DNA of 64,000 nucleotides from Flavobacterium gelatinilyticum (GTDB lineage Bacteria; Bacteroidota; Bacteroidia; Flavobacteriales; Flavobacteriaceae), in the NCBI RefSeq assembly GCF_027111295.1, contig NZ_CP114287.1:5208001-5272000 (forward strand), written 5' to 3'. Shown here one piece after another: positions 8,533 to 16,910 of this stretch. Every line of letters begins with the position of its first letter. The stretch's first letter is position 1. A program made the translations under genes and the position numbers. The notes below the pieces were generated by a model, which was given only the letters and a program-made list of their open reading frames with translations, made no database searches and had not been told where the DNA came from.

Positions 8533-11364
8533 TTAAAACCATTTTCGGGTAAAAAGGTTAAGTAATGTTTTTGGAGAGAAAGTAACAACAAAACGAATTT
8601 TTTCGCTGTATTTGTTCTGTGAAATCTCCCAGCCGTTATTTGAGTATACCGGAAGATACAGTTCGAAGTAGTCCGGAACCAGGTTTAAGCGTATACCGCT
8701 GTCGTATGCAAAGTACTCATTTTGATGCTTATTACGCAAAAAACCAAGATCTCCATAGACTTCAATCCAGTTCCATACGGCATAACTGGCGTTTAAAGTT
8801 GTCATCCACTGATTGGCGTAAGCTGGTTCAAGCTGCGATTTAAAACCTCCTTCGGCAATTACATACTGCTGGCTGAAAATACCGCTGCTTTCAGATCTTC
8901 CTAACAAATTATAATCAAATAAATAATCAGTTGGGCGGTCTAAACCAAAACTAAAATAATCTGAATTAGTTCTGTTGTAAATAAAACTTCCGACAAACAG
9001 TCTTAAGTTTAATTTTCGGTTGTTTTCAAACAATCTTCTGTATTCAATTTCTGCCGAAACTTTTCCAAATCTGCCGGCAAACTGCAGATCAGTCATAAAA
9101 TTAAAATGATCTACCAATTCTGTTTTGGTATTCGAGTACCGAGCATTAAAAATAGAATAATTTGGACTTGAATTATCCGTGATATATTTACTTTCCTCCC
9201 TGTTTACAATAACCTGTCGAAGCAGGATAAGCTGTTTGCGGTTGTCCCTGAAATTTTCTTCACGAATGCGAAACTGTATCATTGGGTTCAGACGCAGATA
9301 AGTCGCGTCCGGTGCATAATGATAATAATTCTGGCTAAGTGAATAACGAACATTGTACAACGTACTGTTTCGGTAATACTGACTCCATGAAAATGCCGAA
9401 GATCCTGATAATGTTCCGGCTTTGAGAGAATAAGCAGGATTTACATCAAAATTAAACGGTTTATCGAGTATCGTTTTATTATGAAAACGAATTCCCGGTG
9501 TAAATCCGTCATAATAATTATAAGTTAAAGTCGGGATATACAATATCTGATTGTAATATGGATCTTCGAGATCTTTTGCAAAATTAAATTTAATAGGGCG
9601 GTTGGTAATCACCAGATTTTTTAGTGATTTCCAGTTGTTTCTCTGATTAAATTCCGGAACTTCATTATCATAATTGATAACCAGTTTATCAGCATTTTTA
9701 CGTGCAAAATGATAAACGGAATCCGTTTTTAAAGGCTCGATCCATTCTTTAAAAACTACTTCATTTTTTTTAACGCCATAAATAGGAATAGGGGCATAAA
9801 TACCCGTTCTGTTTTTTACCTGAACCTGTACACTGTCTGCCGTTTTGGTAACATGGCCAAATCGGTAATCAATAATATCCCTGGAATCGATAATGGTTTT
9901 AAAAAACCAGTCGATATTTTTAGGACTTTTTCTAATCAGTATTTCTTCAAAATCATAGCGATTTGTCTGCTGCGTCTGATTCAAAGCGTAAAATTCCTGA
10001 ACACTTTCCGGTACAATATCATGGTTTAAATAATCATCTAAATAACTGAAACTTAAACCTGCACGATACTTACTTGCAATTTGTTCATTGAACTTTATTA
10101 AAGTGTTTTTAGGATCTCCCAATGGCTGATCCAGATTTTTTCTTGCCATCAGCATATAATAATAGCTGTACTGCTCGTTAAAAGTCAGATTCGTAATATT
10201 GTAACTCTTAAAAAGTTTCATTTTCGAAAGTCTTCCCAGCATTTTTTGGTCCAGATGATTTTCTTCCATGTACTTCATCATGGCATAAATCTGAATTCCG
10301 TCATACACCCAATTGTCTTTTCGCGGATCCAGGCGGAGACTGTTCTTAAGATAATTGTTCAGATAGGTTTTGAAAAATGTAATTTCAAACATAAAATCAT
10401 CCGTAAACGGACTAATAAACGACGGCAGCTGATTTAGTCCATAAAACGGATTACGCTCATAATCCTCCTGCGATACTGTTATTTTTTCGTACGGATATTT
10501 CCCTATAAAACGGTTAGTAAACGAAGCAACTCTGTTAATGATAATTGCTTTTTCTACCTCGCTGATTTTTTTGTTTTTCAAATCAGATAAAACCTCAATG
10601 GTTCCATTGTCAAAACTCCTGTAAGTGTTTTCTTTTTGGATAATTAAACTAAAATCATTCCTGTTTTTTCCGAAGAATTTGTGAGTACTAAAAGCAGGAT
10701 TCGAGATATCTTTTGAAACAGAGTTTAAATCAGTTGTAATAGAGTAGTTGTTAGGGACTTTTATTTCCAGCTCATAATCTGCTGCATCATTTGCAATATC
10801 ATCCAGATTATAATTACTGTTTTTAATAAAACGATGATTTTCGAAACGGGCAGGGCTTAAAAACCAGTTTTTCAAATTCATGCCTCCGTTTTGGTCAAAA
10901 CCGTAACGGGTAAATTTATCGCTTGGAATTTTAGAAATATAAGTTATGTGAAGATTAATCTGTTCGCCCGGATATAATTTCTGGTTTAATTTGATAACAA
11001 TTATATCCGGATTTTTATCACCTCTTTCCCATTCAAGGGCTGTAAAATCAGAGTCTGTCAGATTAAGAATGGTTGTATTTCCTCTTTCTGCCGCTTTTGC
11101 CAAATGAAAACCTCGATAAAATTCATCCGAAAAACGTCTTGCCAGCGGTGTATTTTTATCAGCAAACGCACTATTCCAGTCATTTAATACAATCGATACC
11201 AAAGTATCATTTGATGTGTTCAAATACGTAAGGTCCTGTTTTACATTCAATGTTTTTAATTCAAGATTTACCGCCACTTCCATCTTAGATTGATGTTGTG
11301 CGTACTGTTTTATTGAGCTGAATAAAACCAGAATGAGGATTGTAATTTTATAAAATGATTTCAA
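8533..11364 (-). CDS. M1 aminopeptidase-like protein without visible zinc site, fused to a predicted outer-membrane beta-barrel
   Basis: This 943-residue protein has a signal peptide (residues 1-22, ending YAQ). Residues about 25-250 look like the N-terminal beta domain of M1 aminopeptidases. Residues 270-370 resemble the M1 catalytic helices: WVYDGIQIYAM (352-362) sits where WLNEGFATY would be, and FEITFFKTY (326-334) where HExxH would be. The zinc-binding histidines are therefore absent. From about 600 to the end the sequence alternates aromatic and polar residues (GFTPGIRFHNKT, SYLRLN-like strands), and it ends in Phe, as expected of a beta-barrel. It probably sits in the outer membrane and no longer cuts peptides. 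The M1 relation is inferred from motif layout. A weakly similar catalytic domain of another family is possible. Confidence 0.6.
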   Translation of the reverse strand: MKSFYKITILILVLFSSIKQYAQHQSKMEVAVNLELKTLNVKQDLTYLNTSNDTLVSIVLNDWNSAFADKNTPLARRFSDEFYRGFHLAKAAERGNTTILNLTDSDFTALEWERGDKNPDIIVIKLNQKLYPGEQINLHITYISKIPSDKFTRYGFDQNGGMNLKNWFLSPARFENHRFIKNSNYNLDDIANDAADYELEIKVPNNYSITTDLNSVSKDISNPAFSTHKFFGKNRNDFSLIIQKENTYRSFDNGTIEVLSDLKNKKISEVEKAIIINRVASFTNRFIGKYPYEKITVSQEDYERNPFYGLNQLPSFISPFTDDFMFEITFFKTYLNNYLKNSLRLDPRKDNWVYDGIQIYAMMKYMEENHLDQKMLGRLSKMKLFKSYNITNLTFNEQYSYYYMLMARKNLDQPLGDPKNTLIKFNEQIASKYRAGLSFSYLDDYLNHDIVPESVQEFYALNQTQQTNRYDFEEILIRKSPKNIDWFFKTIIDSRDIIDYRFGHVTKTADSVQVQVKNRTGIYAPIPIYGVKKNEVVFKEWIEPLKTDSVYHFARKNADKLVINYDNEVPEFNQRNNWKSLKNLVITNRPIKFNFAKDLEDPYYNQILYIPTLTYNYYDGFTPGIRFHNKTILDKPFNFDVNPAYSLKAGTLSGSSAFSWSQYYRNSTLYNVRYSLSQNYYHYAPDATYLRLNPMIQFRIREENFRDNRKQLILLRQVIVNREESKYITDNSSPNYSIFNARYSNTKTELVDHFNFMTDLQFAGRFGKVSAEIEYRRLFENNRKLNLRLFVGSFIYNRTNSDYFSFGLDRPTDYLFDYNLLGRSESSGIFSQQYVIAEGGFKSQLEPAYANQWMTTLNASYAVWNWIEVYGDLGFLRNKHQNEYFAYDSGIRLNLVPDYFELYLPVYSNNGWEISQNKYSEKIRFVVTFSPKTLLNLFTRKWF

Positions 11365-11454
11365 GTATTGGCGTAAAAATTATGAATATCTATCTTTCTT
11401 TTAGTTACGTGCGTATGATGTTTTTGGTTTTATGTAAAAATAGCATAAAAAAAA

Positions 11455-11476
11455 AAGCTGTTTTATAAAACAGCTT
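11455..11476 (-). terminator. Rho-independent terminator of the LOG-family gene
   Basis: AAGCTGTTTTATAAAACAGCTT is a perfect palindrome. On the minus strand it is followed by ten T. It lies about 110 bases after the stop of the gene at 11584. Confidence 0.8.
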
Positions 11477-11583
11477 AATTTTTTTACAATAAAGTGTAAG
11501 ATTTAACCATAAAAATATTATAACTTCATGTAAATATGCTTTATACTGAAGGAATAAAGTGATTTAAATGGTTGAATAAAATA

Positions 11584-12312
11584 TTAAAAGTTTGGACTTA
11601 AGTCGTATTTCTTGTAGAATTTATCTAAAACATCAACTACTTCATCCTCAGTGTCAACGATTTTAAACAGGTTTAAATCTTCCGGGCTTACTGTATGCAT
11701 TTTTTCAACCAAAACGGTTTTTACCCATTCGATCAAACCGGACCAGAATTCTACTCCAACTAAAATAATCGGGAATTTTCCAATTTTTTTGGTCTGAATT
11801 AAAGTAATCGCTTCAAACATTTCGTCCAGAGTTCCAAAACCACCCGGCATAACCACAAATCCCTGAGAATATTTTACAAACATTACTTTTCTAACAAAAA
11901 AGTAATCAAAATTCAGGTTTTTATCGTGATCGATATACGGATTAAAGTGCTGTTCAAAAGGCAGTTCGATATTCAAACCAACCGAAGTTCCGCCTCCTAA
12001 ATGCGCGCCTTTATTTCCTGCTTCCATAATTCCGGGACCACCGCCTGTAATAACACCGTAACCGGCTTTACTGATTTTAAAAGCAATTTTTTCGGCCAGT
12101 AAATAGTATTTATCGTCCGGTTTTGTTCTAGCCGATCCAAATATAGAAACACAAGGACCAATACGTCCCATGCTTTCATAACCATTTACAAACTCAGACA
12201 TAATTTTAAAAATCGCCCAGCTGTCATTGGTTCTTATTTCGTTCCAGGTTTTTTGTTTTAAGCTGTCCTGGATTACTTTATCTTCGTCATTATCAAAATC
12301 TTCTAATCTCAT
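11584..12312 (-). CDS. LOG-family (TIGR00730) Rossmann-fold protein
   Basis: The 242-residue cytosolic protein carries the two family motifs GGGPGIMEAGNKGA (about residues 89-102) and PGGFGTLDEMFEA (about 157-169). Family members characterised in other organisms hydrolyse nucleoside 5'-monophosphates, releasing ribose 5-phosphate, and plant LOG enzymes activate cytokinins this way. The PGGxGTxxE motif contains the catalytic Glu and binds the phosphate. An N-terminal extension of about 40 residues precedes the Rossmann core. The gene is single, with its own terminator at 11455. The physiological substrate here is unknown. Confidence 0.88.
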   Translation of the reverse strand: MRLEDFDNDEDKVIQDSLKQKTWNEIRTNDSWAIFKIMSEFVNGYESMGRIGPCVSIFGSARTKPDDKYYLLAEKIAFKISKAGYGVITGGGPGIMEAGNKGAHLGGGTSVGLNIELPFEQHFNPYIDHDKNLNFDYFFVRKVMFVKYSQGFVVMPGGFGTLDEMFEAITLIQTKKIGKFPIILVGVEFWSGLIEWVKTVLVEKMHTVSPEDLNLFKIVDTEDEVVDVLDKFYKKYDLSPNF

Positions 12313-12360
12313 TTTTGGTATTTTATAAATTTATATTTTTATTTTAAGTATAATTTTTTC

Positions 12361-12500
12361 AGGAGCTGATCCTGCTGTCCGCTGTATCTTTTGTGTCTCG
12401 TTTCAAAACGAGACACAAAAGGATGTCGCTCCCATCAGGGCTGGGACATTCGGTTTCAATTGAACACTTGAATCAACCGAAACGACCTTCTCGAAAATTA
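12361..12500. repeat. Structured intergenic element with a long hairpin
   Basis: The core is a 15-bp perfect stem (TTTTGTGTCTCGTTT, loop of two, and its complement) at 12389-12420. It can be extended by ATC/GGAT on the flanks. Further out, AGCTGAT near 12364 can pair with ATCAGGGCT near 12436. A second hairpin with TTCGGTT and AACCGAA arms follows near 12450-12482. No T run follows the stem, so it is not a simple terminator. The layered pairing suggests a dispersed flavobacterial repeat or a structured RNA. There is no reading frame across it. Confidence 0.55.
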
Positions 12501-12759
12501 AAATTTTGACAAAAAAGGGACACTAAATTAACGCTTTTTTCGACAATTGTTACAGTAATAAAGTTATTAAAATCTAAAAGTAATATTCTTTTTTAGGTTT
12601 TTAATTCAGAATCAATTGTTTAAGATGTATAATTTGTCTGAAAAAAAACACAAAAAAAGTTTGATTTATATTGCAGCGGAGAATTTAATTCGTTGGAAGC
12701 TGTAGCCTCGTAAAAGAGATCCGTAGTATCAGTCTCATTTAATGCGCTGGGTTTGGTAA

Positions 12760-12797
12760 AATAATATGGGATGGATTTTAATCCATCCCATATTATT
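12760..12797. repeat. Perfect 18-bp inverted repeat
   Basis: Arms AATAATATGGGATGGATT and its exact complement are separated by two bases. The gap 12313-12965 holds this hairpin, the element at 12361, a smaller GGGTTTAAAACCC palindrome near 12825 and the hairpin at 12942, and no gene that I can see. Confidence 0.75.
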
Positions 12798-12941
12798 AAA
12801 TTTTAGAGGTCTCAAATTCGGGTTTAAAACCCTGTAATTTATTGCAGTACTTTCAGTAATGCGAAAAATAGAATCTGACTTTTTAATATTGATAAAAAGT
12901 TTTTAAAATTGAGGACCTTTCAGTCTCTCGTCAAACAAACT

Positions 12942-12960
12942 TCTGCACTTTAAGTGCAGA
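12942..12960 (-). terminator. Hairpin just after uvrA, possible terminator
   Basis: TCTGCACTT and AAGTGCAGA form a 9-bp stem with a one-base centre, six bases after the uvrA stop codon. The following minus-strand sequence is only weakly T-rich, so termination is likely but not certain. Confidence 0.5.
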
Positions 12961-12965
12961 GTGGT

Positions 12966-15797
12966 TTATTCCAGCTCTTTTTTCAAAAACTTAGCCGTAT
13001 AACTTTTTTTGTTTTTTGCTACTTCTTCTGGTGTTCCTTTGGCAACTAACTGACCGCCGCCTTTTCCGCCTTCCGGGCCAATATCGATAATATAATCGGC
13101 TAGTTTGATAACGTCCATATTGTGCTCAATAACCAAAATGGTGTTTCCTTTATCGACCAGTTTATTAATAACATCCATTAAAACTCGGATATCTTCAAAA
13201 TGAAGCCCCGTTGTAGGTTCGTCCAGAATATAGAAAGTATTTCCTGTATCTTTTTTCGATAATTCACCAGCTAATTTAATACGTTGTGCCTCACCTCCGG
13301 AAAGAGTAGTACTTTGCTGTCCAAGAGTGATATAACCCAGACCAACATCCTGAATTGTTTTTACTTTTCTGTAAATCTTCGGTATATTTTCAAAAAACGG
13401 AACCGCTTCATCAACTGTCATATCCAAAACATCTGAAATTGATTTTCCTTTGTATCTGATTTCTAATGTTTCTCTATTGAAACGTTTTCCCTGGCATGTT
13501 TCGCATTCAACGTATACATCCGGCAAAAAGTTCATTTCGATAGTTCTTACACCTGAACCTTCGCAGGTTTCGCAACGTCCGCCTTTTACGTTAAAACTAA
13601 AACGTCCGGCTTTATATCCGCGAATCATACTTTCAGAAGTCATAGTAAAGAGGTTTCTGATTTCAGTAAAAACTTCTGTATATGTAGCCGGATTAGAACG
13701 CGGTGTTCTTCCAATCGGACTTTGATCGATATCAATAACTTTGTCAATATGTTCTAAACCTTCAATCTTTTTATAAGGCTGTGGTTTTTTTACGCCATTA
13801 AAATAATAGGCGTTCAGAATAGGATATAGCGTTTCGTTAATCAAAGTTGATTTCCCGCTTCCCGAAACTCCCGTTACGCAGATTAATTGTCCCAAAGGGA
13901 TTTCTATTGAAACGTTTTTCAGGTTATTTCCTGTTGCTCCGGTTAGTTTAAGGAACTTTCCGTTTCCTTTACGGCGTTCTTTCGGAATCTCCAGTTTCAT
14001 TTTTCCATTCAAATATTGAGCGGTAATAGTGTCTGAGGCTAATGTTTCTTTTGGAGTCCCTGTACTGATAATCTGCCCGCCGTATTTTCCGGCTTTCGGA
14101 CCAATATCTATTACATAATCGGCTGTTTCGATCATGTCTTTGTCATGTTCTACAACAATAACCGAGTTTCCAATATCGCGCAATTGTTCTAGCGATTGAA
14201 TTAGCTTTTCATTGTCTCTTTGATGTAAACCAATACTTGGTTCATCCAGAATATATAAAACACCAACCAATTGCGAACCAATTTGTGTTGCCAGTCGGAT
14301 ACGCTGTGCTTCGCCTCCTGAAAGTGATTTTGAACTTCGGCTTAAAGCCAGATAATTTAAACCAACATTCATAAGGAAATTCAAACGGTCTTTAATTTCT
14401 TTAACCACTTCAGAAGCAATTAAAAGCTGTTTATCTGTTAAATGGTTTTCCAGATCCAGAAACCAGGCTGTTAAATCTGAAATATCCATATCACACAGTT
14501 CGGTGATATTTTTTTCATTTACCCTAAAAAACAAAGCTTCTTTTTTTAGGCGCGAACCTTCGCAGACCGGACAGTCGATTTCGTCCATGAAATCTTTTGC
14601 CCAGCGTTTAATACTGGTTGTGGCGCTTTCATCATATTGATTTTTGATGAAATTGGAAATTCCTTCAAAATCAATTTTATATTCTCTTGTTACACCAAGA
14701 TCTTTAGAGTTGATACTGAATTTGTCTTTTCCTCCATAAAGAATCATCTGCATGGCTTCATTCGGAATCTTTTCAATCGAATCAGTAAGTTTAAAACCAA
14801 ATTTTTCTCCAATTGTTTCCAGCTGTTTGAAAATCCAAGAAGATTTATATTCTCCCAGTGGTGCAAAACCTCCTGCTTTTATGGATAATTTTGGATTCGG
14901 AATGATCTTTTTTACATTAATCTCGTGTACAGTTCCAAGTCCGTTGCAATGCGGACAAGCTCCTTTTGGAGAGTTAAATGAAAACAAATTCGGTTCCGGA
15001 TTTTGATAGGAAATTCCAGTTGTAGGACACATTAAATTTCGGCTGAAATAACGTACTTCATTAGAATCCTGATCCAGAATCATTAAAACATCTTCACCAT
15101 GATGCATCGCTGTATTGATGCTCTCAGCCAGTCTTTTCTGGTTGTCAGGTGTATCTTCGATCTGCATTCTGTCTACCACAATTTCGATATCGTGTGTTTT
15201 ATAACGATCCAGTTTCATTCCGGCAGTTAAATCCTGAATCTCTCCGTTTACGCGGACTTTCAGGAAACCTTGCTTGGTAATCTGCTGGAACAATTCGGCA
15301 TAATGTCCTTTTCTGGCTTTAATAACAGGAGCCAGGATATTAATGCGTTTTCCTTTGTAATCTTCTATAATCAGGTTTTTAATCTGCTCGTCAGAATACG
15401 AAACCATTTTTTCCCCTGTATTATAACTGTAGGCATCAGCACCACGAGCGTATAAAAGTCTCAGGAAGTCATATATTTCAGTAATAGTCCCAACGGTCGA
15501 ACGCGGGCTTTTACTGGTTGTTTTTTGTTCAATTGCGATTACCGGCGAGAGTCCGTCAATTTTATCAACGTCCGGACGTTCTAAACCTCCAAGAAATTGT
15601 CTGGCATAGGCCGAAAAAGTTTCAACATAACGGCGTTGCCCCTCGGCATAAATCGTATCAAATGCCAAAGATGATTTTCCTGAGCCTGATAATCCGGTAA
15701 TTACAACCAGTTTTTCACGCGGAATTGAAATATCAATATTTTTTAGATTATGAACTCTTGCGCCAAGAACTTCAATAGTGTTGTCTTTATCTAGCAT
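12966..15797 (-). CDS. uvrA: UvrA, excinuclease ABC subunit A
   Basis: The 943-residue protein is the DNA-damage sensor of nucleotide excision repair and works with UvrB as a dimeric ABC ATPase. Walker A motifs [10 protein letters not shown] and [10 protein letters not shown], two LSGGEAQRI signatures and two LDEP Walker B motifs are all present. The C-terminal zinc finger is intact (CETC then CETC, about 19 residues apart). The first zinc motif reads CPTT then CPHC, so one of the four usual Cys is Thr. I start at the ATG at 15797 ([12 protein letters not shown]), which matches the family N-terminus and lies 17 bases after a good -7 element. The longer frame beginning at 15857 would start upstream of that promoter. 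Length matches bacterial UvrA. The gene appears monocistronic. Confidence 0.97.
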   Translation of the reverse strand: MLDKDNTIEVLGARVHNLKNIDISIPREKLVVITGLSGSGKSSLAFDTIYAEGQRRYVETFSAYARQFLGGLERPDVDKIDGLSPVIAIEQKTTSKSPRSTVGTITEIYDFLRLLYARGADAYSYNTGEKMVSYSDEQIKNLIIEDYKGKRINILAPVIKARKGHYAELFQQITKQGFLKVRVNGEIQDLTAGMKLDRYKTHDIEIVVDRMQIEDTPDNQKRLAESINTAMHHGEDVLMILDQDSNEVRYFSRNLMCPTTGISYQNPEPNLFSFNSPKGACPHCNGLGTVHEINVKKIIPNPKLSIKAGGFAPLGEYKSSWIFKQLETIGEKFGFKLTDSIEKIPNEAMQMILYGGKDKFSINSKDLGVTREYKIDFEGISNFIKNQYDESATTSIKRWAKDFMDEIDCPVCEGSRLKKEALFFRVNEKNITELCDMDISDLTAWFLDLENHLTDKQLLIASEVVKEIKDRLNFLMNVGLNYLALSRSSKSLSGGEAQRIRLATQIGSQLVGVLYILDEPSIGLHQRDNEKLIQSLEQLRDIGNSVIVVEHDKDMIETADYVIDIGPKAGKYGGQIISTGTPKETLASDTITAQYLNGKMKLEIPKERRKGNGKFLKLTGATGNNLKNVSIEIPLGQLICVTGVSGSGKSTLINETLYPILNAYYFNGVKKPQPYKKIEGLEHIDKVIDIDQSPIGRTPRSNPATYTEVFTEIRNLFTMTSESMIRGYKAGRFSFNVKGGRCETCEGSGVRTIEMNFLPDVYVECETCQGKRFNRETLEIRYKGKSISDVLDMTVDEAVPFFENIPKIYRKVKTIQDVGLGYITLGQQSTTLSGGEAQRIKLAGELSKKDTGNTFYILDEPTTGLHFEDIRVLMDVINKLVDKGNTILVIEHNMDVIKLADYIIDIGPEGGKGGGQLVAKGTPEEVAKNKKSYTAKFLKKELE

Positions 15798-15814
15798 AAA
15801 TTTCAGCAAAAATG

Positions 15815-15822
15815 CAAAGTTA
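15815..15822 (-). promoter_or_regulatory. -7 element of the uvrA promoter
   Basis: TAACTTTG on the minus strand fits TAnnTTTG and lies 17 bases upstream of the ATG at 15797. It places transcription start downstream of the alternative 15857 codon and so decides the uvrA start. No LexA-type operator was recognised. Confidence 0.65.
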
Positions 15823-15881
15823 CCACTTTGATTTGTTCTTTTAGTGCTCGATTGCAAAAGTTTATGTTACAAATAGTAACA

Positions 15882-15908
15882 AAAACGCTGATGTAAAATC
15901 AGCGTTTT
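15882..15908 (-). terminator. Terminator overlapping the fic stop codon
   Basis: AAAACGCTGA and TCAGCGTTTT form a 10-bp stem followed by T on the minus strand. The TGA stop of the Fic gene lies inside the left arm, so the terminator and the end of the coding region share sequence. Confidence 0.8.
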
Positions 15909-16852
15909 CTTTTTCGGGTTGCGATATATTCCTCAATGGCTTCTTTGGTTGTAAACCAGTTACGGCCTTCTTTATAAGCATCGATTTTGCCTGTTCTGGC
16001 CAGCAGGCTCACATATTCCTGACCATAAGGCGTGTCAGGCTCGCTTACAATATCTGATATTTTTTGATATTCATAATCGCTTCCGGGCATTGCACCCAAA
16101 TAAATATTAAGCGTTCGTTCTAAGGCCTGGCACATCAGTAACGTGAGTTTTTGATAATTGCCATTATTGGCCTGATTGAGGGCTTCGTAATATTTTTTTC
16201 TGTCATTTTTAAGAATGATTGCTGGTGGAAACCCGCATCTCATTAATAATAAATTCATGCTTAACCGAACTGTGCGCCCGTTTCCGTCAAAAAATGGATG
16301 AATCCAGACTAGTTTATGGTGATAAATTGTGGCTAATTCTATATCATTTAAATCTAACGGATTTGTATTTATAAAATCAATCAGTTCATCAAGGAAGTCT
16401 GAAACTTTATTGGCATTTGGCGGCATAAAATTAGCCCCCGAAATTCGAACTCCTCCATTTCGTATTCTTCCTGCAAAATCTTCTTCTATAGAACGCATCA
16501 CTAAACCATGAATAGAAAGTATATCGATACTTCGCAGTTTGTAATTGTCGTCTACGATCGAATATAAATAATCGATGGCTTTATCATGATTATGTGTTTC
16601 AAAATGTTCACGAAGTGATTTGCCTTTTATGGTAATACCTTCCTGAATAACCATTTGTGTCTCTCTAAGACTTAGTGTATTTCCTTCAATACTGTTAGAA
16701 TTATAGGTCCATTCGAGAGAAAGGCTTTCTCGTATTTTATTCAATGCGATATTGGGCAGAGGTCTGCTGTTTTGCAGTTCCTGTCTTTTTTGGTACAATC
16801 GTTCAAAGGTTGATTGAAATTCTGTTCTGTATGTCAGGTCTATATTCCACAT
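15899..16852 (-). CDS. Fic family protein with C-terminal helix-turn-helix
   Basis: The 317-residue protein has an N-terminal Fic_N-like region with the auto-inhibitory motif SNSIEGN (about residues 52-58), whose Glu blocks the ATP site in class II Fic enzymes. The catalytic motif HPFFDGNGRTVR (about 183-194) is complete. Fic proteins usually transfer AMP to a protein hydroxyl. A short C-terminal domain (about 270-310, GKIDAYKEGRNWFTTKEAIEEY) resembles the excisionase/MerR-type helix found on many stand-alone Fic proteins. No antitoxin-like gene lies beside it, in line with inhibition in cis. The start is unusual: the -7 element ends four bases before the ATG, which suggests a leaderless mRNA. 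The target protein is unknown. Confidence 0.9.
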   Translation of the reverse strand: MWNIDLTYRTEFQSTFERLYQKRQELQNSRPLPNIALNKIRESLSLEWTYNSNSIEGNTLSLRETQMVIQEGITIKGKSLREHFETHNHDKAIDYLYSIVDDNYKLRSIDILSIHGLVMRSIEEDFAGRIRNGGVRISGANFMPPNANKVSDFLDELIDFINTNPLDLNDIELATIYHHKLVWIHPFFDGNGRTVRLSMNLLLMRCGFPPAIILKNDRKKYYEALNQANNGNYQKLTLLMCQALERTLNIYLGAMPGSDYEYQKISDIVSEPDTPYGQEYVSLLARTGKIDAYKEGRNWFTTKEAIEEYIATRKRKR

Positions 16853-16856
16853 CCAG

Positions 16857-16864
16857 CAAAGGTA
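16857..16864 (-). promoter_or_regulatory. -7 element immediately before fic
   Basis: TACCTTTG on the minus strand fits the consensus, and its last G is separated from the ATG by only CTGG. Transcription should begin at or next to the start codon. Confidence 0.5.
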
Positions 16865-16910
16865 TTTCTTAATATCGGATAAATAAAATTTTTAACACAT
16901 CCGATATTAA

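Noticed and set aside
15899..16852. Fic toxin-antitoxin pair
   Set aside because: No FicA-like small gene is adjacent and the inhibitory SxxxEGN motif is inside the protein itself.
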